DNA of 64,000 nt. Origin: DASUPK01 sp963821705 (GTDB taxonomy: Bacteria > Actinomycetota > Thermoleophilia > Solirubrobacterales > 70-9). The stretch is taken from the NCBI GenBank assembly GCA_963821705.1, contig CAWGEV010000005.1:124001-188000 (forward strand). The letters are read 5' to 3'. The notes beneath the pieces are model-generated. The model did no database searches, was not told the origin of the DNA, and worked only from the letters and a program-made list of their open reading frames with translations. Position 1 is the first letter of the stretch; every line of letters begins with the position of its first letter. Both the position numbers and the translations under genes were made by a program. This document shows positions 32,900 to 42,183 of this stretch, one piece after another.

Positions 32900-32940
32900 C
32901 TCGAGGAGCCCGAGCTCGCCGAGGCTCTCGGCGACCGGGT

Positions 32941-34149
32941 TCAAGCCGAGACCTCCTCGCGGTCCCGCAGCGCCTCCATGTAGCGCTCGGCGACCATCGC
33001 GATCGAAGGCGTGGGTGTCCGTCTCCTCGAGCGAGTAGCGACCGGCCGTGTAGCCCCGCGAGCCGGCGCCCTTCTGCGCCAGCTCGCAGACGTGCCAGTC
33101 CTGGCGGTTGGTCATGTCCCAGAACGCGATCGCGTCGCTCGGGATCGAAGTCCGGCCGCCTCCATGGTCCGCGGGCTCGAAGAAGAACTCGCAGGTCGAC
33201 GTCGGTGCGGTCAGGCGCCCGCGGATAGAGGGTGTGCAGCATCACGTAGTCGGGGTGGAACGAGACCAGCGCGTTGGGGAAGAGCGCGAAGTAGAGGATC
33301 GAGCGCAGATCCTCGCTCTCGAGAGCCCGTCGATCGGCGGCCGGTCGCTGGTGGCCGCCGTCCGTCGCCCATCGTGGCCGCGCCGTCTCCGGTCAGGGTC
33401 ATCGAGCCGCCGCACCAGGCATCCTGCGCCGTAGATCTCCTCGCCGCTCATGTAGTTGCTGAGCGCGTTCAGCTCCGGGTGGACGCCGGGGCAGTGCAGG
33501 CACTCGTTGTAGTTCTCGACGATGCCCTTCCAGTTGGCCTCGACCTCGTAGTCGATCTTGCCGGCGCTGCGCAGCCCGGGCGTCCGGTAGTGCTCGAGGT
33601 GCTCGAGGAGGTCGCCGAGGTGATCCGCCGGGTCGGGCGCCTCGCCGGCGAGGTCGACCAGCAGCAGGCCGCCGAGCATCGACAGACGGACCGGCGACGA
33701 GGCCGTTGCAGGAAGGGTCGAAGTCCTCGACGCCCTCCATGTGCGGGGCGGCCCTCAGGGTGCCGTCGAGGTCGTACGACCAGGCGTGGTACGGGCACCG
33801 GAGGCGCCGGTTGACGCTGCCCGTCGTCCTCCGTGACGAGCCGCGCGCCGCGGTGGCGGCAGACGTTGTGGAACGCGCGCGGCCGGCCGTCCTCGTCCGC
33901 CGACCACGACGACGCTGTCGCGGCCGATCTCCCGCATCAGGAACGTGCCCGGCTCGTCGACCTGCGGAGACGTGGCCCGACGCAGATCCAGCCCCCGGCG
34001 AACAGGTTCTCCAGCTCCCAGTCGAGCACCGCGGGGTCCGTGAACGCCGCCGGCGGCAGCATCGTCGCCTGCTCCAGCGGCCGCAGCGTCTCCGCCACCT
34101 GGGCGGAATCGAGCGGCGGCGCGGGCGTCATGGCGGCATCATAGGTCAT
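32941..34149 (-). pseudogene. Rieske [2Fe-2S] ring-hydroxylating-type oxygenase alpha subunit, frameshifted
   Basis: Read through its frame changes, this is a Rieske non-heme iron oxygenase of about 400 residues. ATG 34149 opens MTYDAAMTPAPPLDSAQVAE and FAGGWICVG. The Rieske Cys-His pair is in NVCRHRGARL, and the second pair in the CPYHAWSYDLDG segment. The iron site lies in WKGIVENYNECLHCPGVHPEL. The end is AIAFWDMTNRQDWHVCELAQKG. Single extra bases occur at about 32998, 33198, 33369, 33421, 33695, 33821, 33900, 33965 and 33977; all but one can be read as an added G on the coding strand. It would hydroxylate or demethylate an aromatic or quaternary-amine substrate. No reductase gene is adjacent. 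Likely intact in the organism if the indels are sequence errors. Confidence 0.78.
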
Positions 34150-34150
34150 G

Positions 34151-34168
34151 CTTGACTTTGTAGTCAAG
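34151..34168. promoter_or_regulatory. Operator O1 between Rieske oxygenase and acyl-CoA dehydrogenase
   Basis: CTTGACTTTGTAGTCAAG has perfect 7-bp arms (CTTGACT/AGTCAAG) and a 4-base spacer. It touches the ATG of the minus-strand oxygenase and lies 10 bases before the GTG of the plus-strand dehydrogenase, so a bound protein would block both promoters. A near copy is at 37532-37549. The short leaders suggest leaderless transcripts. Confidence 0.65.
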
Positions 34169-34178
34169 TCGCATTAGC

Positions 34179-35403
34179 GTGCCTGCGATGCCGGCCACGG
34201 CCCCAGTCGGCGACCTCTCGGCCCCGATCGACGGGCTCGACGAGCGAGCGCGCGACGTCCAGGAGCGCGCCCGGCGCTTCGTCGAGGAGGTGCTGATGCC
34301 CGCTCGAGGAGGAGGCCGAGCGCCGCGGCGGCAGGCTGCCCGACGAGACGATCGCCGGGATCAAGCGCGAGGCGATCGCGGCCGGGCTGGCCGGCGGGCT
34401 GCATTCGCCCGAGGCACGGCGGCCAGGGCTGGACCCGGACCGAGTGGGCGCTGGTCGAGGAGCAGTACGGCCGCAGCACCAACGCGATCAACTGGCACGT
34501 GCCCAACGCCTACAACGTCTGGGACCACGCCTCCGAGGACGCAGGTCGAGCGCTACCTGCGCCCGGCGCTGCGCGGCGAGGCGAAGGACGCCTACGCGGT
34601 GACCGAGCGCGACGCCGGCTCGGACCCGTCCGCGGATCGAGGCGACCGCGGTGCGCGACGCGACGCCGGCTTCCGGATCAACGCCGAGAAGTGGTTCGTC
34701 ACCTCCGGCGACGTCGCGACGGTGCATCGTCGTGATGGCGAACGTGATCGACGGCGACGAGAGGCTGCCGACCCTCTTCGTCGTCGACCGCGACCGCCCG
34801 GGGTCGAGATCGTCGACGACCCGGACTTCACCCACAGCTATCCGGACCGCCACCCGACGATCCGGTTCACCGACGTCGAGGTCGGGGCCGACGACGTGAT
34901 CGGCGGAGATCGGCGGCGGCGAGGAGCTGCAGCGCTCCTGGTTCAGCGAGGAGCGCCTCGGCGATCGCCGCGCGCGGGGTCGGCGCGATGTGGCGGCTGC
35001 TCGACGAGACCGTCGAGTGGGCGACCAACCGCGAGCAGGGCGGCAGCCGGATCTTCGACTACCAGGGGGTCTCCTTCCCGCTCGCGGACTCGGCCACCGA
35101 CGCCGCCGCCGGACGGCTGCTGACGCTCGAGGTCGCCGGGCATGATCGACGCCGGCGCCGACCCGAAGCTCGTCCACCACAAGGCGTCGATGGCGAAGCT
35201 CTTCGTCAGCGAGGCCGCCTGGCGCTGCGCCGACCGCTGCGTGCAGGCCTTCGGCGGCCGCGGCTACATGCGCTCGAACGTCGCCGAGCGCTTCCTCCGC
35301 GAGCTGCGGGTCGACCGGATCTGGGAGGGGACGAGCGAGATCCAGCGGCTGATCATCGCCCGCGGGCCTCGAGCGGCGGGGCGTGGAGCGCATCCTGCAC
35401 TAG
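34179..35403 (+). pseudogene. Acyl-CoA dehydrogenase, frameshifted
   Basis: The reconstructed product is a normal-length acyl-CoA dehydrogenase of about 400 residues. It begins MPAMPATAPVGDLSAPIDGL (GTG 34179 or ATG 34188) and reads through SPEHGGQGW, WHVPNAYNVWDHASED, AYAVTERDAGSDPS and CIVVMANVIDGDERLPTLFVVDR. It continues with SRIFDYQGVSFPLADSATDAA, QAFGGRGYMRSNVAERFLRELR and IWEGTSEIQRLIIARG. Extra bases occur at about 34302, 34414, 34541, 34632, 34722, 34905, 34960, 35139 and 35367, and one is missing near 34800. No frame carries the whole protein. It forms a divergent pair with the oxygenase and is followed directly by the acyl-CoA synthetase (TAG/GTG overlap at 35403). Confidence 0.8.
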
Positions 35404-37521
35404 TGCCCGGCCTCGGCCGGACCCAGCGCCGCTGCTCGAGCCACGCTCGGTCGCGGTGGTCGGCGCCACCGAGCGGCCCGGGTCCTACGGCGACACCGTG
35501 ATGCGCAACCTCGCGCGGTCCGGATTCGCGGGCCCGGTCTGGGGGGTCAACCCGACGCGCGAGCGGTCCACGGCCGCGACTGCGTCCCCTCGCCCGCCGA
35601 CCTGCCCGAGCCGGTCGACGCGGTCGTCGTCGCGATCCCGGCTGCCGAAGGTGCCCGGCCGTCGCTGCGCGGAGGCGGTCGAGCGCGGCTGCCGCGGCGC
35701 GGTCGTCTTCGCCGCCGGCTTCGGCGAGATCGCGTGCGGGGCGGCCGCTCGAGCGCGAGCTGGGCGAGATCGCGGCGCGAGGCCGGGCTGCCCGCTCTGC
35801 GGACCGAACGGCAACGGCGTCGATCTCCGTCGCGCCCGGGCGCCGCTCTGGGGCGACTCGGTGCCCGAGCTTCGGCCCGGGCCGGTCGCGATGATCACCC
35901 AGAGCGGCAACCTCGGCCGTCAACGCGATCGGCTCGCGGCGCGGGATCGACTTCCACACGATCGTCTCGACCGGCAACCAGGCGGTCCTCGACGCGGGCG
36001 ACTGGCTCGAGGCGCTGGCCGAGCGCGAGGGAGTCCGCTCGATCGCCCTGTTCCTCGAGGCGGACGGCGACGGCGCGCGGCTCGCCCGAGGCGCTGGCGC
36101 GATGCGCCGAGCGCGGCGTCGGGGTGGCGGTCCTGAAGGTCGGCGCCTCGGAGGCGGGCGCCCGCGCGGCGGCGGCCCACACCGGAGCCCTCGCCGGCGA
36201 CCAGCGGGTCTTCCGCGGCCCTGGTCGAGGAGGCCGGCGGCGGCCTGGGCCCGCGACCCGCACGAGCTGCTGGAGCTGGCGCGCTCGCTGGCCGCGCCGC
36301 GCGCGAGGCCGGCGCGGCCGGACCGGGCGGGACTCGCGGTCCTCACCTGCTCCGGCGGGGACTCGGGGGTCGCCGCCGACCTGCGCCGCGGAGCTGGGAC
36401 TGAGCTGCCCGAGCTCGGCGAGCGACACCGTCGCCCGGCTCGCGGACCTGCTGCCGGAGACGGCGACCCCCGGCAACCCGCTCGACTACACCTCGCTGAT
36501 CTGGGGCGACCGCGAGCGGCTCGCGGCGATCGTCGAGGCGGTCGGCGCCGACCCGGCGGTCGACCAGCTGCTGCTGCTCTACGACCACCCGGCGGATCTG
36601 CGCCCGAGCACGAGACGCGAGTGGACCGCCGTCAGGTCCGGCCTGGCCGACGGGGCGGAGCGCTGCGGCGCCGCCGCGATGATCGCCTCGACGCTCCCGG
36701 ACCTGCTCGACGACCGAGCGGCCCGCGAGCTCGCCGCACGCGGAATTCCCGCCGTCGCCGGGCTCGACACGGCCCTGCGCTGCATCCGGGCCCTCCGCTG
36801 CGCCCGCCCCGGACCCGGCGCCTCCGGGACGATTGCGGCAGTCGCACGCGAGCCTCGGGCCGGGGCTCGGCGAGAGTGCCGACGGCTGGCTGGCCGAGGC
36901 GGCGGGGAAGTCCCTGCTCCGCGGACGCCGGCGTCCCGGTCCCGGACGGCGCCGAGCTGGATCTGGACGACGAGCGCGGCTGCCTCGACGCTCGCTCACG
37001 AGCTCGGCTGGCCGGTGGTGCTGAAGCTCTCCGGCCCACACCTCCTCCACAAGAGCGAGGCGGGCGCGGTCGCGCTGGGAATCATCGGCGACGCGGAGCT
37101 GCGTCTCGGCTCGCGCGCGGCTCAGCGCGCTGCCCGAGGCCTCCGGCGCGCGGCTGCTGCTCGAGCGGATGGCCGACCCCGGCGTCGAGGTCCTGATCTC
37201 CGCCCGCGGCGACGGCGTCGTCCCGGCCCTCGTCGTCGGCGCTCGGCGGGGTCTGGACCGAGGCGCTCGATGACGTAGCCGTCGTGCCCCTCCCGGCGGA
37301 TCGCCGGCCGGGTGGAGGAGGCCCTCCGCTCGCTGCGCGGGGCGCGACATGTTCACCGCGTCAGAGGGCGGGACGTCCGGGGGCGTGCGCGCTGCGGCAG
37401 AGCTCGGCGCGCGGCATCGGCGACCTGCTGGTGGCGGACCGGCTCGCGCTGGTCGAGCTCAACCCGGTGTCTGATCCGGGACGCGGACTGCATGGCCGTC
37501 GACGCGGTGGTTCGCGCCTGA
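35403..37521 (+). pseudogene. NDP-forming acyl-CoA synthetase (CoA-binding plus ATP-grasp), frameshifted
   Basis: Across several frames this encodes an acetyl-CoA synthetase (ADP-forming)-type protein of about 700 residues. The CoA-binding Rossmann part has LLEPRSVAVVGATERPGSYG, GPVWGVNPTRE, GAVVFAAGFGEI and GLPLCGPNG. The succinyl-CoA-ligase-like middle part has MITQSGNL, STGNQAVLDAGDWLEALAER and HTGALAGDQRVFR. The ATP-grasp end has ELGWPVVLKLSGPHLLHKSE and AVALGIIGDAELR. It would activate or release an acyl-CoA with ATP/ADP. Extra bases are readable at about 35747 and several later sites, such as before CTC codons near 37000, 37115 and 37240. It is probably in one operon with the dehydrogenase. 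Confidence 0.75.
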
Positions 37522-37531
37522 CGTTTGTGAA

Positions 37532-37549
37532 CTTGACTACAAGGTCAAC
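37532..37549. promoter_or_regulatory. Operator O2 upstream of the FAD oxidoreductase
   Basis: CTTGACTACAAGGTCAAC matches the minus strand of the 34151 operator (CTTGACTACAAAGTCAAG) at 16 of 18 positions. It lies in the short gap between the synthetase stop and the FAD oxidoreductase. Two copies in one cluster, with a TetR gene beside it, suggest one shared regulator. Confidence 0.65.
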
Positions 37550-37568
37550 AACCTGATAGGTTCCGCGC

Positions 37569-39266
37569 ATCGAGGCGGCGACCAGGACACCGACCCCCGC
37601 ATCGCCGGCCGCCCCGGGCTCTCCGCCGGCTTCATACGACGCGATCGTCGTCGGCGGCGGCCACAACGGCCTGACCACCGCCGCCTACCTCGCCCGAGCC
37701 GGACTCAAGGTGCTCGTGCTCGAGCGCCGCGAGATGCTCGGCGGCGCCTGCGTGACCGAGGAGCTCTGGCCCGGCGCGCGCGTCTCGCGCGCCTCCTACG
37801 TCGTCTCGATGCTGCAGCCGAAGATCGTCCGCGACCTGCGGCTGAAGGACTTCGGCTACCGCGCGGTCCCGCTCGACCCCGCCTACGCGGCGATGACGCC
37901 CGATGGCCCGATCGTCTTCTTCGACGACCCGGCGCAGACGGCGGCGTCGATCGCCCGGTCACTCGCAGCACGACGCCGAGGCTGTACGCCGCCTTCGAGG
38001 ACCTGCCTCTTCCGCGTCGCCGAGTTCCTCGCGCCCGATGCTGCTGCGCGAACCGCCCGGCCTCGGCTCGAAGAACCCGCTCGACCTGCTCGGCGCTCGC
38101 TCCGCGAGGGCGCCCGCGCCGCCGGGCTCTCGCAGCGCGACGTCCACGAGCTCGTCCGCATCTTCACGATGTCGGTCGGCGACCTGCTCGACGACTAGTT
38201 CGAGCACGACGGGCTCAAGGGCTCGATCGCCTCGACCGGCGTGGTCGGCGTCTGGGCCGGCCCGCAACACCCCGGGCACCGCCTACAACCTGCTCCACCA
38301 CGCGCTCGGCGAGCTCGAACGGGATGCAAGGGCGCCTGGGGTCAGGTGATCGGCGGCATGGGCGCGATCAGCGAGGCGATCGCCGCCTCCGCGCGCGCCG
38401 CCGGAGCCGACGATCCGCACCGACGCCGAGGTCGCCTCGATCGACATCGCGGGCGAACGCGGTCGTCGGCGTGACGCTCGCCGACGGCGAGGAGATGCGC
38501 GCCCCGATCGTCGCCTCCGGAGCGCACCCGAAGACGACGATCCTCGACCTCGCCGGGGCCGAGAACTTCCCCGACGAGGTCGCCGACGACATGCGCCGCT
38601 ACCGCACCCGCGGCGGCTCGGTGAAGATCAACATGGTCCTCTCCGAGCCGCCGCGCTACGAGGGCGTCGACGACGAGATGCAGCAGATGCTGCAGCCACA
38701 CCGGCGTCAACCTCTGCCCCTCGATCGACTACCTCGAGCGAGCCTGGCAGGACTGCGCTCGAGGGCAGGCCCGCGGCCGAACCCGTACGTGGAGGCGGAG
38801 CTGCCCTCGGCGATCGACTCGAGCCTGACCGACGACGGCACGCTGGGTGATGACGATGTTCACCCAGTACGGCCCGCCGGACGAGGCGGGCTGGCCGGAG
38901 GGCGACGCGCGAGAACGCTACGCCGACGCCTGCATCGAGCACCTGGCCCGCTACGCGCCCAACGTCCCCGGCGCGATCCTCGAGCGCGAGGTCCTCGCGC
39001 CGCCGGACATCGAGCGGATCTTCGGCCTGCAGGGCGGCTCGATCTTCCAGGGCGAGCAGGGCCTCGACCAGATGGCCTTCATGCGTCCGTCGCCGGACCT
39101 GGCCCACTACGCGACCCCGGTCCACGGGCTCTACCTCTGCGGCGCCGGCACCCATCCGGGCGGCGGCGTGATGGCCGCCGCCGGCCACAACGCCGCCAAG
39201 CGCATCCTGCGCGACCGCCGCTTCGGCGGCCTGCGCCGGAGACTGCGTCGCGAGGCGACAGCCTGA
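37569..39266 (+). pseudogene. Phytoene-desaturase-like FAD oxidoreductase, frameshifted
   Basis: The reconstructed product is an NAD(P)/FAD-dependent oxidoreductase of the phytoene desaturase/CrtI-like group, about 540 residues. The dinucleotide fold is YDAIVVGGGHNGLTTAAYLA with LKVLVLERREMLGGACVTEE; the end has YGPPDEAGWPEGDARERYAD, GLQGGSIFQGEQGLDQMAF and GLYLCGAGTHPGGGVMAAAG. No ATG, GTG or TTG lies in frame before the GGGHNG motif; the only candidate near the expected start is ATC at 37569. Extra bases are readable at about 37973, 38757 and 38852 and several other sites. An in-frame TAG at about 38197 replaces a Trp-like position (LLDD-stop-FEHDGLKG). The start is therefore uncertain and the gene broken as given. 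Confidence 0.75.
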
Positions 39267-39308
39267 GACCGTGAGCGCGCGGATGTCCGGCTGGGCCCCA
39301 TGAGCCGA

Positions 39309-39348
39309 TTGCAGCCTTGCAGGTGCTATTGCGCCGGAAAGGCTGCAA
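39309..39348. repeat. Inverted repeat in the spacer before the SGNH-like gene
   Basis: TTGCAGCC (39309-39316) and GGCTGCAA (39341-39348) are perfect inverted repeats around a 24-base loop. They lie 43 bases after the FAD oxidoreductase and about 105 bases before the next gene. This may be a terminator or an operator; the rest of the 39267-39454 spacer shows nothing else. Confidence 0.4.
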
Positions 39349-39454
39349 GACGTGCCGGTGGCGAGCCTCAGGCCCGAGGACACGCCGTTCTGGCCATGGA
39401 ACCCCTCGGCATCGCCGCGGGCTGAGCACGCCGCGCGGCGTAGACTCCCCGGCG

Positions 39455-40120
39455 ATGGTCGGCGTTCGCCAGGGAGCCGTCGCTGTTGCTGTCCTCTGCG
39501 TGTCAGTCGCGTTCGCCGCTACCGCGCACGGCGCCGGCGAGCCGGCCTTCACCTGCAAGGGGGTCCACCGCGGCACAGCCACCTTCGATCCCAACCCGAA
39601 GGGCCGGGCGCCCGTGGCGATCGGCGACTCGACCATGATCCTGCCGATCCCGAACCTGAACGCGGTGGGCTTCTCGGTCAACGCGAGGGGCTGCCGTGGG
39701 TTCAAGGAGTCGATCAACATCGCGCGGAAGCTGAAGGCGAAGGGCCGGCTGCCCCACCTGGTGATGATCAACGCCTACGGCAACGGCGGGGTCAATCCGG
39801 GGCTGATCGACGAGGCGCTCGGCGTGCTGGGACGCAAGCGGGTGCTGGGACTGGTCACCGCCTACAACGCCGACACCGGTGCTCCGCCCGCCCCGGACAC
39901 CGACGTCCTCTTCAAGGCGGCAAGGCAGCACCGCCATCAGATCTTCGTGCTCGACTGGGTCAAGTACAGCCTCCCGCACCACGCCGCCGAGCCGAGCCCG
40001 GGCGCCTGGTTCCTCCCGGACCTCTTCCATCCGAACTTCACGGGCGCGGACGCGTACGCCCAGTTCCTGGCTCAGGCGCTGCCGCTGGCGCGGGACGGGC
40101 GCTTCCCGCCCTTGCCCTGA
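39455..40120 (+). CDS. Exported SGNH-like protein, copy A
   Basis: A 221-residue exported protein; ATG 39455 gives the signal peptide (GAVAVAVLCVSVAFAATAHGA), and longer starts are rejected. The mature domain has VAIGDSTMILPIPNLNAVGF (SGNH block I GDS), HLVMINAYGNGGVNPG (block III-like), VTAYNADTG and FLPDLFHPNFTGADAYAQFL (block V, DxxHP). Such domains are esterases or acetyl-transfer partners of MBOAT proteins. Paralogues are at 40072-40740 and 46765-47529; the MBOAT gene is 670 bases downstream. Its 3' end overlaps copy B on the other strand by 49 bases. Confidence 0.78.
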   Translation: MVGVRQGAVAVAVLCVSVAFAATAHGAGEPAFTCKGVHRGTATFDPNPKGRAPVAIGDSTMILPIPNLNAVGFSVNARGCRGFKESINIARKLKAKGRLPHLVMINAYGNGGVNPGLIDEALGVLGRKRVLGLVTAYNADTGAPPAPDTDVLFKAARQHRHQIFVLDWVKYSLPHHAAEPSPGAWFLPDLFHPNFTGADAYAQFLAQALPLARDGRFPPLP

Positions 40121-40740
40121 CCGCCACCCACGTTCGGCGGCGCGGCAAGGGGAATCAGCTTCTTCAAGAGCCGCGCGAAGGCCTTCGCGCCGGTGAAGGT
40201 GAGGTGCAGTCCGTCGGGCTGGAACCAGTTGCCGTGTCCCGCGCTGGAGTGGACCCAGTCGAGGACCTTGACGCGCTCGGGATCGCGCTGGCCGGCGTTG
40301 CGGATCACCTCCGCGTCGTTCGACTGACCACCGCCCAGCTCTCGCGGCGTCACCAGCCCCAGCTTCCGACTGGGGCCGAGGATCTTCAGTGCCTGCTGAA
40401 TCTCGCCCCCGGTGACTGAGCCGTCCGCCCCCAGCGCCAGCACCACGAGGTGAGGGAGCTGATGCGCCCTCCGCGTCTGCCGGAGAATCCGCAGGCCCTC
40501 CGGCACCTGGCGGCAGCCGCGGGCGTTCACCTTGTAGCCGACCCGCGCCAGCGCCGGCAGGGCGAAAAGCATCGACGAATCCCCGATGGCCAGCGGAGGC
40601 CGCGGCGCAACCTTGTGCTTGGGGCTGGCGGTCTCCACCCCGCCGCAGCCGGCCCGCGCCTGCGGTGCCCAGAGCAGCGCGATCAGCGCAACCAGGGCGA
40701 TTGCGAGCCCGGTCGATGTCCTTGCGGCGCCCCCGTTCAT
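40072..40740 (-). CDS. Exported SGNH-like protein, copy B
   Basis: A 222-residue paralogue, ATG 40740, with signal peptide STGLAIALVALIALLWAPQARA. Motifs: LAIGDSSMLFALPALARVGY, NARGCRQVPEGLRILRQ (as in copy A), HLVVLALGADGSVTGGEIQQAL, VLDWVHSSAGHGNWFQPDGLHLTFTGAKAFARLL. The GDS and the final DGLH are kept. The YGNGG block is LGADGS here, so activity may differ. Divergent from the MBOAT gene with a 45-base gap, and convergent with copy A. Probably part of a cell-surface O-acylation system (inference). Confidence 0.77.
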   Translation of the reverse strand: MNGGAARTSTGLAIALVALIALLWAPQARAGCGGVETASPKHKVAPRPPLAIGDSSMLFALPALARVGYKVNARGCRQVPEGLRILRQTRRAHQLPHLVVLALGADGSVTGGEIQQALKILGPSRKLGLVTPRELGGGQSNDAEVIRNAGQRDPERVKVLDWVHSSAGHGNWFQPDGLHLTFTGAKAFARLLKKLIPLAAPPNVGGGQGKGGKRPSRASGSA

Positions 40741-40785
40741 TCGGGGTGATTCTCTAGCATCGCGCGCCCGAGACAGGGAGCTCAG

Positions 40786-42183
40786 GTGCTTTTCCCGACA
40801 GTCGAATTCGCGATCTTCTTTCCGATCGTCCTCGCCCTCTCCTGGGCCCTGATGCCCAGGCAGGATCTGTGGAAGCCGTTCATCGTCCTCGCGAGCTACG
40901 TCTTCTACGCGGCGGCCGATCCCCGCTTCTGCTTCCTGCTCGCCGCGATCACGCTGGTCAGCCAGGCGGCGGTGGTCGCCATCCACCGCACCGAGGACGA
41001 GCGGCTGCGCAAGTGGTTCACCGCGGCCGGCGTGGTCTTCGACCTCGGGGTGCTCGCCGTCTTCAAGTACTACGGCTTCTTCGTCTCCGACGTCTCGGAC
41101 ACCCTCAACTCAATCGGGCTGGGGATGCCGCTGCCGCTGGTGACGATCGCCCTGCCGGTCGGGGTGAGCTTCTTCAGCTTCCAGGCCGTCACCTACGTGG
41201 TCGACGTGAAGCGCCGGCAGACTGAGCCGGCCTCACTGCTCGACGCCGCGATCTACCTGAGCTTCTTCCCCCACCTCGTCGCGGGCCCGATCGTCCGCGC
41301 GAGCGAGTTCCTGCCGCAGCTCCGGAAGCCGAGGGACCCGAACCGCGTCGCGGTCGGAGCGGGCCTCACGCTGATCGCCCTCGGCCTGGTGAAGAAGGTG
41401 ATGATCGCCGACTTCCTGGCGCGCGACCTCGTCGACAAGGTCTTCGCGGTCCCGCAGGCCTACAGCGCACCCGACGCGATCCTCGCCGCGTACGGCTATG
41501 CCGCCCAGATCTACTGCGACTTCTCCGGCTACACGGACATGGCGATCGGGCTGGCGCTCCTGATGGGCTTCGTGTTCCCGCAGAACTTCAACAGCCCGTA
41601 CCGCGCCACCGGCTTCCGCGACTTCTGGCGCCGCTGGCATATGACCCTCTCGCGCTTCCTCCGCGACTACCTCTACATCCCGCTCGGCGGGAACCGCAAG
41701 GGCCGGGTCCGGACCTACATCAACCTGATGCTGACCATGACGCTCGGCGGCCTCTGGCACGGCGCCGCCTGGAACTTCGTCGCCTGGGGCGCCTACCAGG
41801 GGACCGGGCTGTCCGCCGAGCACGCGATCAAGGGCCGGCTCGGCCGGATCTTCCCGGGCTGGCTGCGCTGGTTCGTGACGTTCAACCTGATCGTGTTCGG
41901 CTGGATCCTGTTCCGCTCGACCGACATCAGCGCGTTCGGCGACTACATGGCCGCGCTCGTCCGCTCGGGCCCAGCCACCCTCTACTCCGTTCCCGTCGTC
42001 GGCGCGATCGCCCTCGTGATCGGGCTCCAGCTGCTGCCGGAGAAGCCGATGGAGGGCATCGAGCTGCGTCTCGGCCGCCTGCAGCCGGTGCTGCTCGGCG
42101 TGGTGCTCGCAATCGTCGTCCTGATCGTCGGCGCCACGGTCCCGAGCCAGGGTGTGCCCCCGTTCATCTACTTCCGCTTCTGA
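40786..42183 (+). CDS. MBOAT-family O-acyltransferase (AlgI-like)
   Basis: A 465-residue polytopic membrane protein of the AlgI/DltB group that moves acetyl groups across the membrane for O-acetylation of an exported polymer. The N-terminus LFPTVEFAIFFPIVLALSW is typical, followed by FKYYGFF and LPVGVSFFSFQAVTYVVDVKR. The core has FPHLVAGPIVRASEFLPQL and YCDFSGYTDMAIGLALLMGF. It then carries FWRRWHMTLSRFLRDYLYIPLGG and the catalytic His in LGGLWHGAAWNFVAWG. GTG 40786 follows AGGGAG. Its stop overlaps the start of the DUF459 gene, so the two form an operon. Target polymer unknown: peptidoglycan, wall glycan or exopolysaccharide. Confidence 0.92.
   Translation: MLFPTVEFAIFFPIVLALSWALMPRQDLWKPFIVLASYVFYAAADPRFCFLLAAITLVSQAAVVAIHRTEDERLRKWFTAAGVVFDLGVLAVFKYYGFFVSDVSDTLNSIGLGMPLPLVTIALPVGVSFFSFQAVTYVVDVKRRQTEPASLLDAAIYLSFFPHLVAGPIVRASEFLPQLRKPRDPNRVAVGAGLTLIALGLVKKVMIADFLARDLVDKVFAVPQAYSAPDAILAAYGYAAQIYCDFSGYTDMAIGLALLMGFVFPQNFNSPYRATGFRDFWRRWHMTLSRFLRDYLYIPLGGNRKGRVRTYINLMLTMTLGGLWHGAAWNFVAWGAYQGTGLSAEHAIKGRLGRIFPGWLRWFVTFNLIVFGWILFRSTDISAFGDYMAALVRSGPATLYSVPVVGAIALVIGLQLLPEKPMEGIELRLGRLQPVLLGVVLAIVVLIVGATVPSQGVPPFIYFRF

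Noticed and set aside
32858..33115. A separate small gene after the Rieske oxygenase ending in LEPQSVLVLGRRAAA
   Set aside because: Its frame is a mixture of the oxygenase C-terminus and 3' spacer produced by the indel at 32998; the restored frame stops at 32941.
32941..39266. Programmed ribosomal frameshifting in the oxygenase/acyl-CoA cluster
   Set aside because: There are dozens of shifts with no common slippery sequence or stimulatory structure; this many cannot be programmed.
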